A stretch of 64,000 bases of DNA from Polymorphobacter_B sp038225475. Its GTDB lineage: Bacteria; Pseudomonadota; Alphaproteobacteria; Sphingomonadales; Sphingomonadaceae. Below the pieces are notes generated by a model. That model saw only the letters and a program-made list of their open reading frames with translations. It was not told the origin of the DNA and searched no databases. Below, piece by piece: positions 52,245-59,544 of this stretch; positions within the stretch are counted from its first letter, which is position 1; each line of letters starts with the position of its first letter. The DNA lies in the NCBI GenBank assembly GCA_038225475.1, contig JBBRRA010000011.1:1-64000 (forward strand), read 5' to 3'. The position numbers and the translations under genes are program-made.

Positions 52245-54149
52245 TCAATAGTGTAACCGTACACCGACATAGCCCGCGCGGCCCGGTGTGCCATATTGAT
52301 AGATCGTCTCGTATTTTTCATCGAACAGGTTTTCGATACGGCCATAGACTTCGACGCCGTGGCCAACGGGCATTGCCATGCGAATGTCGGCGAGCGCATA
52401 GCCTGCGACGCGGTTGGTGTTGGCGGCATCTTCGAAGCTTGCGCCGACCATCGTCACCGTCGCACCGGTTTCAAGGCCGAACGACCAGCGATAATCGGCG
52501 AGCACGCTGGCGCTGTCCTGCGGGCGGCGCAGCAGCCGATTGCCGAAATTACTGCTGCCGGCAGACCGGTTCCGCGCCGCGATATGGCTGTAGCTGGCAG
52601 TCAATCGCAAGGCGTCGAACGGGTGCAGCGCCAGTGCCAGCTCGACCCCCTCCGACCGCGCGCGGGCGACATTGTCATAAGTGCCATAGGGCCGGTTGAA
52701 GCAAATGCCGGTGAACGGCTTAAAGCAGCCGATGAAGTCGATCAGATCGGTGCTGTCGCGATGGAAATAGGTGGCACTCGCTTCGATGGCACCGTCCAGC
52801 AGACGCTGCGTCACCCCCGCGTCCCAGCCCTTCGACCGCTCCGGGCGCAACGCCTCGTTGCCGTAGTCGCCCTGCAGCTGATACAGCGACGGCACCTTGA
52901 AGCCTTCGCTATAGCTGGCGCGCAGCGTCGTGCCCTTACCACCCGGCGTCCACACGCCGCTGCCGCCAAAGGTGGTGGCACCGCCGAAGCGGTCGTGATC
53001 GTCATGGCGCACGCCCGCCGTCAGCGTCAGGTTGGGCAGCGGTGTCGCCAAAATCTGGCCGTACACGCTGTCGAGCCGGGCGCGTCCGAACGTCTGCGGG
53101 CCGCCATAGCTCGATGTCGCATAGCGCGAAATTTCGCGCTCGAACCCGCCGGTTGCCTGCCAGCCCTTGGCGATATCGAAAACGCCCTGATATTCGAGCC
53201 GCTGGTTCCGGCCGTCGCCGGCAAAGGTTTCGACAGGGTCGCTCGTCGGATCGATATTGCGGCGCCGGGTATCGGTATAGGCAAAGCCCAACCGGTTGTG
53301 GAAACGCCCGTCGAACAGCGCGACGTTGAACCCGGCATAACCGACCAGGTCGCGTGTCCGCGCGGATTCGAGGGTATCGCCGAAATCGTAAGTCGGCGGT
53401 GCATAGCCGTCGATGGCCGCCTTGCTGTTCGAATAATAACCACGTGCCTCGACCGAGACGGCGTCGCTCAGCGCCAGACTGACCTTGGCATTCGCACCAA
53501 AGTTGCGAAAGCCGTCTTTCTCCTTGCCGCCGAGCGCGGCGTCATACGCCGAGATTCCATCGGTGCGAAAATATCCGGCCCCGACGCTGGCCGACACCGG
53601 CCCGGTTTTGCCCGAAAAATTGCCGACGACCTGCCCGGTGTTGCGATAGCCATATTCGCCGCGCAGATTGAGCGTCAGCGTTTCGGTGGGCGGCGCGGTG
53701 ATCATGTTGACGACACCGCCGATCGCCTGGCTGCCCCACAGGACCGATTGCGCCCCGCGAACCACCTCGATCCGCTCGATATTGCCAACCAGCAGGTTGC
53801 CGAAGTCGAAGCCGCTGCCGGGCGACGAGGGATCATTGATCTTGACGCCGTCGATCAACGCCACCGTCTGGTCGCTTTCGGCCCCGCGGATGAATACCGA
53901 AGTGGTCCCGCCGATCCCGCCGTTACGAGCGATGGTGACGCCCGGAACGGTCCGCAGGATATCGACGACCGTCGCGGTCTGGCGGCGCTGCAATTCCTCG
54001 GCTTCGACGACAGTCACGGTCTGGCCGATCCGTTCGAGCGGTTGCTCGGTTCGCGTTGCGGTGATCACGATGGTGTCGGGCGCTTCGTCAGCGAGCGCGG
54101 GAGCAATTGCGGCAGTGGTTACGAGCAGGAATACGGAAATTCGGCGCAT
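52245..54149 (-). CDS. btuB: TonB-dependent cobalamin receptor
   Basis: This 634-residue outer-membrane receptor imports cobalamin. After a signal peptide (to ALA at about 20) comes the TonB box DTIVITATR, the plug domain (VVDILRTVPGVTIARNGG and VFIRGAESDQTVALIDGVKI) and a 22-strand barrel ending VGVRLHY with the terminal aromatic residue. It is the first gene after the cobalamin riboswitch, which supports the substrate. Confidence 0.94.
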   Translation of the reverse strand: MRRISVFLLVTTAAIAPALADEAPDTIVITATRTEQPLERIGQTVTVVEAEELQRRQTATVVDILRTVPGVTIARNGGIGGTTSVFIRGAESDQTVALIDGVKINDPSSPGSGFDFGNLLVGNIERIEVVRGAQSVLWGSQAIGGVVNMITAPPTETLTLNLRGEYGYRNTGQVVGNFSGKTGPVSASVGAGYFRTDGISAYDAALGGKEKDGFRNFGANAKVSLALSDAVSVEARGYYSNSKAAIDGYAPPTYDFGDTLESARTRDLVGYAGFNVALFDGRFHNRLGFAYTDTRRRNIDPTSDPVETFAGDGRNQRLEYQGVFDIAKGWQATGGFEREISRYATSSYGGPQTFGRARLDSVYGQILATPLPNLTLTAGVRHDDHDRFGGATTFGGSGVWTPGGKGTTLRASYSEGFKVPSLYQLQGDYGNEALRPERSKGWDAGVTQRLLDGAIEASATYFHRDSTDLIDFIGCFKPFTGICFNRPYGTYDNVARARSEGVELALALHPFDALRLTASYSHIAARNRSAGSSNFGNRLLRRPQDSASVLADYRWSFGLETGATVTMVGASFEDAANTNRVAGYALADIRMAMPVGHGVEVYGRIENLFDEKYETIYQYGTPGRAGYVGVRLHY

Positions 54150-54309
54150 GGAGCCTCCTTGTACAACAACAAGGGGTTAGCCCGCGCCGAAGACGCGACT
54201 GATGAGCCTGTGAAACGGTCGAAACCCTCCACGCGCGCCACCCCGTTCGATGTCGTCACGCGAGGCGAACCTCGATCACGCGAAAAACCCCGTCCGCGTA
54301 AAGGACCGA

Positions 54310-54495
54310 CTGCGACAGGCAGGTCTCCTGGCTCCCGGGTCCTGACGATCGCCCCGCCTTCCCGGCTGCTTGCGCAGCCAGTGGCACGATGGGGCGACCG
54401 CTCGCCGGTCACAGTTGCGGGCACAGCCCCGGATTGCAGGCGAAAATCCTGCTTCCGGGTTCCCTATTATTTCCATTTCTGGAAACCTGACGCAT
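54310..54495 (-). ncRNA. Cobalamin riboswitch
   Basis: On the minus strand, upstream of btuB, the conserved pieces appear in order: AATAGGGAA-type start, AATCCGGGGCTGTGCCCGC, the B12 box GCCACTG at 54379-54385, GGGAAGGCGGGG, and AGCCAGGAGACCTGCC near 54316-54332. This is the AdoCbl riboswitch, which shuts off uptake genes when cobalamin is plentiful. About 160 bases separate it from the btuB start. The promoter must lie in the 40 bases toward divergent cobU. Confidence 0.96.
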
Positions 54496-54530
54496 AGCCC
54501 CGATAGAGTGATCGTCAGCGAAGGGCAAGC

Positions 54531-55046
54531 GTGACCGGCAACAGCGTAACATTCCTCCTCGGCGGTGCGCGATCGGGGAAAAGCCGATTGGCGCAGGAAT
54601 ATGCCGAAAGCTTCGGTGGGCCGCTGATCTATCTCGCGACGGGGCAGCCGTTCGACAGCGAGATGGCGGACCGTATCGCGCGCCACCGCATCGACCGCGG
54701 CCCACGCTGGCGCACCGTCGAATGTCCGCTCGAACTGCCTGCGGCCGTGACGCGTGAAGCCGTCGACGGTGCAGTCGTGCTGGTCGATTGCCTGACCTTG
54801 TGGGCGAGCAACCTGCTGCTCGCCGATGCCGACGCAGCCTCCGCTTGCGCCGCGCTGATTGCAGCGCTTGCCACGGCCGACGGCCCGGTGATTTTGGTCA
54901 GCAACGAAGTCGGCTTGGGAATTGTCCCCGATAACGCGCTCGCACGCCGCTTTCGCGACGATGTCGGACGACTGCATCAGGCGGTCGCGGCAGTGGCAGA
55001 TACGGTCTATTTCGTCGCCGCCGGGCTAAAATTGCAGCTTAAATAG
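54531..55046 (+). CDS. cobU: Bifunctional adenosylcobinamide kinase/guanylyltransferase
   Basis: CobU phosphorylates adenosylcobinamide and adds GMP. The 171-residue product has the P-loop LLGGARSGKSRLAQEYAE, the guanylylated His in ARHRIDRGPRWRTVE, and VLVDCLTLWASNLLL. The start is GTG at 54531 with AAGGGCAA upstream. It is transcribed away from the riboswitch and so is not controlled by it, although its product feeds the same pathway. Confidence 0.95.
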   Translation: MTGNSVTFLLGGARSGKSRLAQEYAESFGGPLIYLATGQPFDSEMADRIARHRIDRGPRWRTVECPLELPAAVTREAVDGAVVLVDCLTLWASNLLLADADAASACAALIAALATADGPVILVSNEVGLGIVPDNALARRFRDDVGRLHQAVAAVADTVYFVAAGLKLQLK

Positions 55047-55192
55047 CGGCGGTGCCGATGCGCGAGAATCTGCCCGGCGACCCGATACCGACGCCTTTGG
55101 ATGACCCGGCCGGGTAAGCAAGTCGGCCTGTGCTTTTGCCCGCCACCTTCGTTCGGAGACGACAGCGGTGTCGGGACGCGCTATGGTCGGAC

Positions 55193-55900
55193 ATGGCATC
55201 CAATCACTGCGTTGACTGCATGGTGCGTGACCGGGCGCTCTGCAGCAGCCTGTCCACACCAGAGCTGGCGCGGCTCAATTCCGTTACCCGTCATCTCACC
55301 GTCGCGAGCGGCAGCACACTGATGTTGGCCGGGGATGACAGCCTAGTGTGCGGCAATATCCTGTCGGGCGTGATGAAAATGACTGCAGCAGCAGCAGACG
55401 GGCGCGAACAGGTCGTCGGGTTGCTTTACGCTGCGGACTTCGTCGGCCGGCCCGAGACGGGCGAGCTGCCGTTCACCATTACCGCCCTCACCGAAACCCG
55501 GCTTTGCGTCTTTCCGCGCAGAATGATGCAAGCCATGCTCGACGAGCACATTTTGATGGTACGCCTGTTGCTGCAGCGAACCGCGGCAGCGCTCGACGAG
55601 GCCCGATCCCGGATGCTGATGCTGGCGCGCGGCACGGCTGAAGAGAAGATTGCGGGATTTCTCATCGAAATGATCGATCGCTCCGCCGATGTGCGCCGAC
55701 CGTCGTCCGAAAACGCGTCGCCGACCTTCAACCTTCCGCTATCGCGCGGTCAGATCGCCGACGTCCTCGGCCTGACGATCGAAACCGTCAGCCGCCAGAT
55801 GTCGCTGCTGCGCATCGCAGGCGTTATCTCGTTGCCCGGGGGGCGCGCGATAACGATTCATGATCGCAGGCAGCTCATTGGGCGCGCGATCGCCGCTTAG
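55193..55900 (+). CDS. FNR-type oxygen-sensing transcription regulator
   Basis: The 235-residue Crp/FNR regulator has N-terminal cysteines spaced C-x2-C-x7-C (HCVDCMVRDRALC) and a further Cys in LVCGNILSG, the set that binds an oxygen-labile 4Fe-4S cluster in alphaproteobacterial FnrL proteins. The DNA-binding helix is GLTIETVSRQMSLLR, of the E-x3-R type that reads TTGAT-N4-ATCAA. Two such boxes lie downstream, before the cytochrome-porin and before ccoN. The start MASNHCVDC was chosen to match FnrL. Confidence 0.93.
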   Translation: MASNHCVDCMVRDRALCSSLSTPELARLNSVTRHLTVASGSTLMLAGDDSLVCGNILSGVMKMTAAAADGREQVVGLLYAADFVGRPETGELPFTITALTETRLCVFPRRMMQAMLDEHILMVRLLLQRTAAALDEARSRMLMLARGTAEEKIAGFLIEMIDRSADVRRPSSENASPTFNLPLSRGQIADVLGLTIETVSRQMSLLRIAGVISLPGGRAITIHDRRQLIGRAIAA

Positions 55901-56433
55901 ACGCCGCCAAACAGGCTGTGCCGGATCGCATGACGCGCGGCCGGAGTAAGCCGTTCGTGCGCAAGCAGAAGAATTGTCGCCTCGCGGAAATCGATCGCCC
56001 GGCGGCAACCGTCGAACAGGCAGCGCATCATATAGCTAAGCGTATCGGGCGTCGCAGCCACGCCGACCAAAACGGCAAGATCGAGCGCATCGTGCAAGTC
56101 CTCGGCATGCAGCTGATCGACCGCCTGCCGCTGGCAAAGACGACTGAAGGCGGTCTGGTTCGCGGCGTTCCCTCCGGAAACGATCAGCTTAGCCAAAGTT
56201 GCATTCTCTGCGGCTTCGTGGCGGCGCAATGTGTCGGCAAGGGTGCCGCTCACGCTCGCGGCGCCAAGGATCGCGCTGGGGTCTGGAAGCCCGTTGGCCC
56301 AAGCTTCGAGCGCCAGGCAGAGCTCGCGGACCACGGCGTGCTGCGCAATCATCGGCGCGACGTCGGCCGCGCCCATCGTCTCGAACCGCGGCGTGGTCTG
56401 TGGAACCGTGCTTCCCTTTTCGCTGTCGACCAT
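55897..56433 (-). CDS. Hemerythrin-like protein
   Basis: This 178-residue helical protein has histidines and acids at hemerythrin-like spacing: AQHAVVREL, LRRHEAAENATL, QLHAEDLHDAL and a final FREATILLLAHERL. Hemerythrin domains bind a diiron centre that senses or carries oxygen or NO. The match is by pattern only, so the assignment is moderate. It is divergent from the FNR box at 56481-56494, about 48 bases from its start, and converges on the FNR gene with a four-base overlap of stops. Confidence 0.6.
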   Translation of the reverse strand: MVDSEKGSTVPQTTPRFETMGAADVAPMIAQHAVVRELCLALEAWANGLPDPSAILGAASVSGTLADTLRRHEAAENATLAKLIVSGGNAANQTAFSRLCQRQAVDQLHAEDLHDALDLAVLVGVAATPDTLSYMMRCLFDGCRRAIDFREATILLLAHERLTPAARHAIRHSLFGGV

Positions 56434-56480
56434 CCCGGTTCTCCAAGTTCGATAATTAATCCGGCGGAGCGAAGCGTGCT

Positions 56481-56494
56481 TTGACGTGGATCAA
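56481..56494. promoter_or_regulatory. FNR box
   Basis: TTGACGTGGATCAA fits the FNR/FixK consensus TTGAT-N4-ATCAA with one change in the left arm. It lies between the divergent hemerythrin-like gene and the hemA remnant, about 50 bases from either start, and could serve both directions. Confidence 0.75.
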
Positions 56495-56546
56495 AGGGCG
56501 ACGGCGAAACTTGGCGTAGGTTCCTCCCAAGGCAGGGAGCGAACGG

Positions 56547-56852
56547 ATGAGCGACGACGTACTGTTCCACGACCAGATCGATGTGCTTCGCGGCGAAGGT
56601 GCACCCCGGTTCTGCGCCGACCTCGAGCGACCGAACGGCCGGTTTGGGCGTGCGGCACGATGCGCGCCGCGCTCGACCAGCGCGGCATGTGCGGCGGCGA
56701 CTGGCTGCGCGACAACGACGGCATCGACGTTCAGCCGATCAATTCCCCAACCGTCGCCGGTCCACAGCGACGACGATATCGACAAGCTCGTCGGTGCGCG
56801 GTCGGAAATCTGGAGCCCGTGCGCGCTGTCCCACGTCGCCGAAGCAGCCTGA
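56547..56852 (+). pseudogene. hemA: Decayed 5-aminolevulinate synthase gene
   Basis: The reading begins MSDDVLFHDQIDVLRGEG and APRFCADLERPNGRF, a clear start of 5-aminolevulinate synthase (the C4-pathway enzyme). After about 35 codons the match jumps to the C-terminal block LRDNDGIDVQPINSPTV in another frame. After a second small deletion it returns to the first frame with SPVHSDDDIDKLVGARSEIW. Some 300 internal codons are missing. A good ribosome site remains. Only about 100 codons survive, so no enzyme can be made from this copy; a working copy should exist elsewhere. Confidence 0.78.
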
Positions 56853-56860
56853 GGAACCAA

Positions 56861-58201
56861 ATGATGCACCTCGCCATCCTTCGATCAAATATTGCTGCGC
56901 TGGCGGCGCTCAGCGCACTCGGCCTCGGCACGGCACCCGCTGCGGCTGTGCCAAGTTTCGCGGTCCAGACCGGGCAGCCGTGCCAGGCGTGCCACGTCGG
57001 TGGGTTCGGCCCGCAACTGACCCAGTACGGGCGCGAGTTCAAGATAGGCGGTTATGCAGCGCGCGCGGTAGCGTGGAATATTCCGCTGGCGGCGCAGGTA
57101 ATCGGATCGTTCACCGCGACGAAGAAAGCGCAGGCGGCACCGCCGGCAGCCGGCTTTCACGCCAACAACAACCTCGCGCTCGACCAGGTCGGCATCTTTC
57201 TTGGCGGCGGCATTGGCGAACACTTCGGCGGATTGGCACAGGCAACCTATAGCGGCACCGACCACCATTGGGCGTGGGACAATGTCGACCTTCGCGCTTT
57301 CACCCATGCCACCATTGCCGGAACACCGGTGATCGTCGGCAGCAGTTTAAATAATAACCCCGGCATCGACGACCCGTGGAACACCCTGCCAGGATGGGGC
57401 TTCCCCTATACCGGCTCCGCCCTGCTGCCATCACCGGCAACTGCACCGTTGTTCGCCGGCGGGCTGGGCCAAGGGGTCATCGGCCTGACCGCTTATGCGT
57501 GGATCGATGGCAAGGTCTATGTCGAGGGCGGTGGCTACAAGACGCCAAGCGTCGGCACGTTGCGCTGGCTCGGGTCCGACCCATACTCGCCGGGCGACAT
57601 CGACGGCGTCGCTCCGTATGGCCGCATCGCCTATCAGCGCCAGCTCGGCGGCGGCGACATCGAGGTCGGGGCGTTCGCCCTGCGCGCCAGCCTGTTCCCC
57701 GGCCGCGACCGCACGACGGGGACCACCGACCGCTATACTGACACCGGCGTCGATGCGTCGTTTCAGTTGCCGCGGGCCAACGGCGACATCGTCTCGGTCA
57801 ACGCGCGTTATACCCATGAGGATCAGCGACTCGGCGCATCGCAGGCGCTGGGTACGGTTGGCAGCACCGGCGGCAACCTCGACGATTTCCGTATCGACGG
57901 GTCCTATTACTACCGCAACAAGGTCGGCGGCACCGTCCAGTTCTTCCAGACGACCGGATCGAGCGATTTCGTCCATTTCGGCGGGCGCACCGGGCGACCC
58001 GACAGCGACGGCTTCGTTTTTCAGATCGACGGCACGCCGTTCGGCAACGGCTCACCAGTGGGATCGTGGTTCAACGTCCGGCTTGGGGTGCAGTACACCG
58101 TCTATACCCGCTTCGACGGCGCGCGGATCGATTACGACGGCAGCGGCGCCAATGCTGCAGACAATAACAGCCTGAGGATCTTCGCATGGTTGGCCTTATG
58201 A
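56861..58201 (+). CDS. Fused monohaem cytochrome-porin (Cyc2-like architecture)
   Basis: The 446-residue precursor has a signal peptide (to about residue 29), one c-type haem site CQACH (Cys41, Cys44, His45) in QTGQPCQACHVGGFGP, and the block GREFKIGGYAAR. About 370 residues of alternating polar/hydrophobic beta strands follow, as in an outer-membrane barrel. Cyc2 iron oxidases share this cytochrome-plus-porin plan, but related proteins occur in organisms not known to oxidise iron. The gene follows the hemA remnant by eight bases and overlaps a cytochrome c gene in ATGA, a possible periplasmic partner. Confidence 0.75.
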   Translation: MMHLAILRSNIAALAALSALGLGTAPAAAVPSFAVQTGQPCQACHVGGFGPQLTQYGREFKIGGYAARAVAWNIPLAAQVIGSFTATKKAQAAPPAAGFHANNNLALDQVGIFLGGGIGEHFGGLAQATYSGTDHHWAWDNVDLRAFTHATIAGTPVIVGSSLNNNPGIDDPWNTLPGWGFPYTGSALLPSPATAPLFAGGLGQGVIGLTAYAWIDGKVYVEGGGYKTPSVGTLRWLGSDPYSPGDIDGVAPYGRIAYQRQLGGGDIEVGAFALRASLFPGRDRTTGTTDRYTDTGVDASFQLPRANGDIVSVNARYTHEDQRLGASQALGTVGSTGGNLDDFRIDGSYYYRNKVGGTVQFFQTTGSSDFVHFGGRTGRPDSDGFVFQIDGTPFGNGSPVGSWFNVRLGVQYTVYTRFDGARIDYDGSGANAADNNSLRIFAWLAL

Positions 58202-58557
58202 TCACGCGCGCGCTTGTCACTGCGGTCGCCCTTGTGGCGGCGGCTCCGGCGCTGGCCGACGCGGCAGCGGGGCAGAAGGCCTTTGCCGTCTGTTCGACCT
58301 GCCACGCGGTGACCGCCGGCAGGAACGGCATCGGGCCGAGCCTGTACGGCATCGTCGGCCGTCCGGCGGCGGCGCTGGCGGGCTATAAGTACAGCGCGGC
58401 AATGACCAAGTCGGGCCTCATATGGACCCCGGATACGCTGCACACCTACCTCGCTGCGCCGGGCAAGACCGTGCCCGGGACCAAGATGACGTTCGGCGGC
58501 ATCAAGGATGCGGCGAAGCTCACCGATGTTGTGGCGTATCTCGAGACGCTGAAGTGA
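58198..58557 (+). CDS. Small class I cytochrome c
   Basis: The 119-residue precursor has a signal peptide (to ALA at about 20) and the haem site CSTCHAV. The axial Met lies in PGTKMTFGG, as in c2/c550-type electron carriers, and GPSLYGIVGR and YKYSAAM are also typical. It overlaps the cytochrome-porin gene by four bases, suggesting that it carries electrons between that protein and a terminal oxidase such as the cbb3 complex encoded downstream. Confidence 0.92.
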   Translation: MITRALVTAVALVAAAPALADAAAGQKAFAVCSTCHAVTAGRNGIGPSLYGIVGRPAAALAGYKYSAAMTKSGLIWTPDTLHTYLAAPGKTVPGTKMTFGGIKDAAKLTDVVAYLETLK

Positions 58558-58570
58558 GGGGGGTCTCCGC

Positions 58571-59398
58571 ATGACCTATGCAACAGCAATGGTCGCTATC
58601 GAACTTGGGCGCTCGAACGCGCGGTTGCTGGCGTTCGCTGCCGATTTCGCCGCCCGGACGGGTAGTGGTCTCCTCGGTATCGCCGCCTGCCAGCCGATGG
58701 TTGGAATGTACGATCCGTCGATGGTGCTCGGCAACTATATGCAAGCCGACCGCGACGAACTTGAAGCGGAGATGCGAGCCGCTGAAGTTGAATTCCGCGC
58801 CGCGCTGGACGGGCGTGGGATCGCGCTCGAATGGCACGCAATGCTGACGATGACCTCGCTGTGCGAATACACGGTCGCCCGCGCGCGTGCCGCCGACATC
58901 ATTCTGTGCGCAACGGGCGACGACGCAATGACAATCGCATCGCGGCGCGCCGGGATCAGCGACATGGTCATGCACGCGGGACGGCCGGTTATGCTCGTCC
59001 CCGCGCCCGTCGAGCGCCTCACGCTCGATCACGCGGTGGTCGCGTGGAAGGACACGCGCGAGGCGCGACGCGCGGTCGTCGACGCGCTGCCGCTATTGAA
59101 AATGGCCGGCAAGGTCACGGTCGTCGAAATAGCCGACGCCGCTGAACGGAGCGATGCGACGCTCCGGCTGGGTGAAATCGTCCGCTGGTTGAAGCAGCAC
59201 CGGATCGCTGCAGTCGCCGCGCCGGTTCTTGCCGTTGGCGACAACGCCGGCCAACTGGCTCGTTTCATCGCTGATACCGACGCCGACCTTACCGTTGCCG
59301 GGGCCTTCGGCCATAGCCGGATGCGCGAGTGGATCTTGGGCGGCGTCACGCGCGATTTCCTCCTGTCACCGGCGCGGTGCACGCTGTTGTCGCACTGA
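58571..59398 (+). CDS. Tandem universal stress protein
   Basis: This 275-residue protein has two UspA-like domains, at about 1-140 and 150-275. The second keeps the nucleotide loop GAFGHSRMREWILGGVT, while the first is diverged. Tandem Usp proteins are common members of FNR regulons in alphaproteobacteria. It is 13 bases after the cytochrome c gene. Confidence 0.88.
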   Translation: MTYATAMVAIELGRSNARLLAFAADFAARTGSGLLGIAACQPMVGMYDPSMVLGNYMQADRDELEAEMRAAEVEFRAALDGRGIALEWHAMLTMTSLCEYTVARARAADIILCATGDDAMTIASRRAGISDMVMHAGRPVMLVPAPVERLTLDHAVVAWKDTREARRAVVDALPLLKMAGKVTVVEIADAAERSDATLRLGEIVRWLKQHRIAAVAAPVLAVGDNAGQLARFIADTDADLTVAGAFGHSRMREWILGGVTRDFLLSPARCTLLSH

Positions 59399-59491
59399 TC
59401 GCCGCAGGGCGATCGGCATCGACCGTTTCACGCGGCCGGCAAATGCCGCAATGGGCCGGGCCGAAAAACTTGCAATTATACAGGTCGGCTA

Positions 59492-59505
59492 TTGATCCAG
59501 ATCAA
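59492..59505. promoter_or_regulatory. FNR box upstream of ccoN
   Basis: TTGATCCAGATCAA is a perfect match to the FNR/FixK consensus TTGAT-N4-ATCAA. It lies 40 to 53 bases before the ccoN start, a distance suited to activation under low oxygen. The regulator encoded at 55193 is the obvious candidate. Confidence 0.9.
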
Positions 59506-59544
59506 TGCCCGATCGGCCCCGATTGGTGATGCAAGCTTCGACGA

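Noticed and set aside
59397..59414. Hairpin GATCGCC-N4-GGCGATC after the universal stress gene
   Set aside because: It has a good stem but no following T run, so I did not list it as a terminator.
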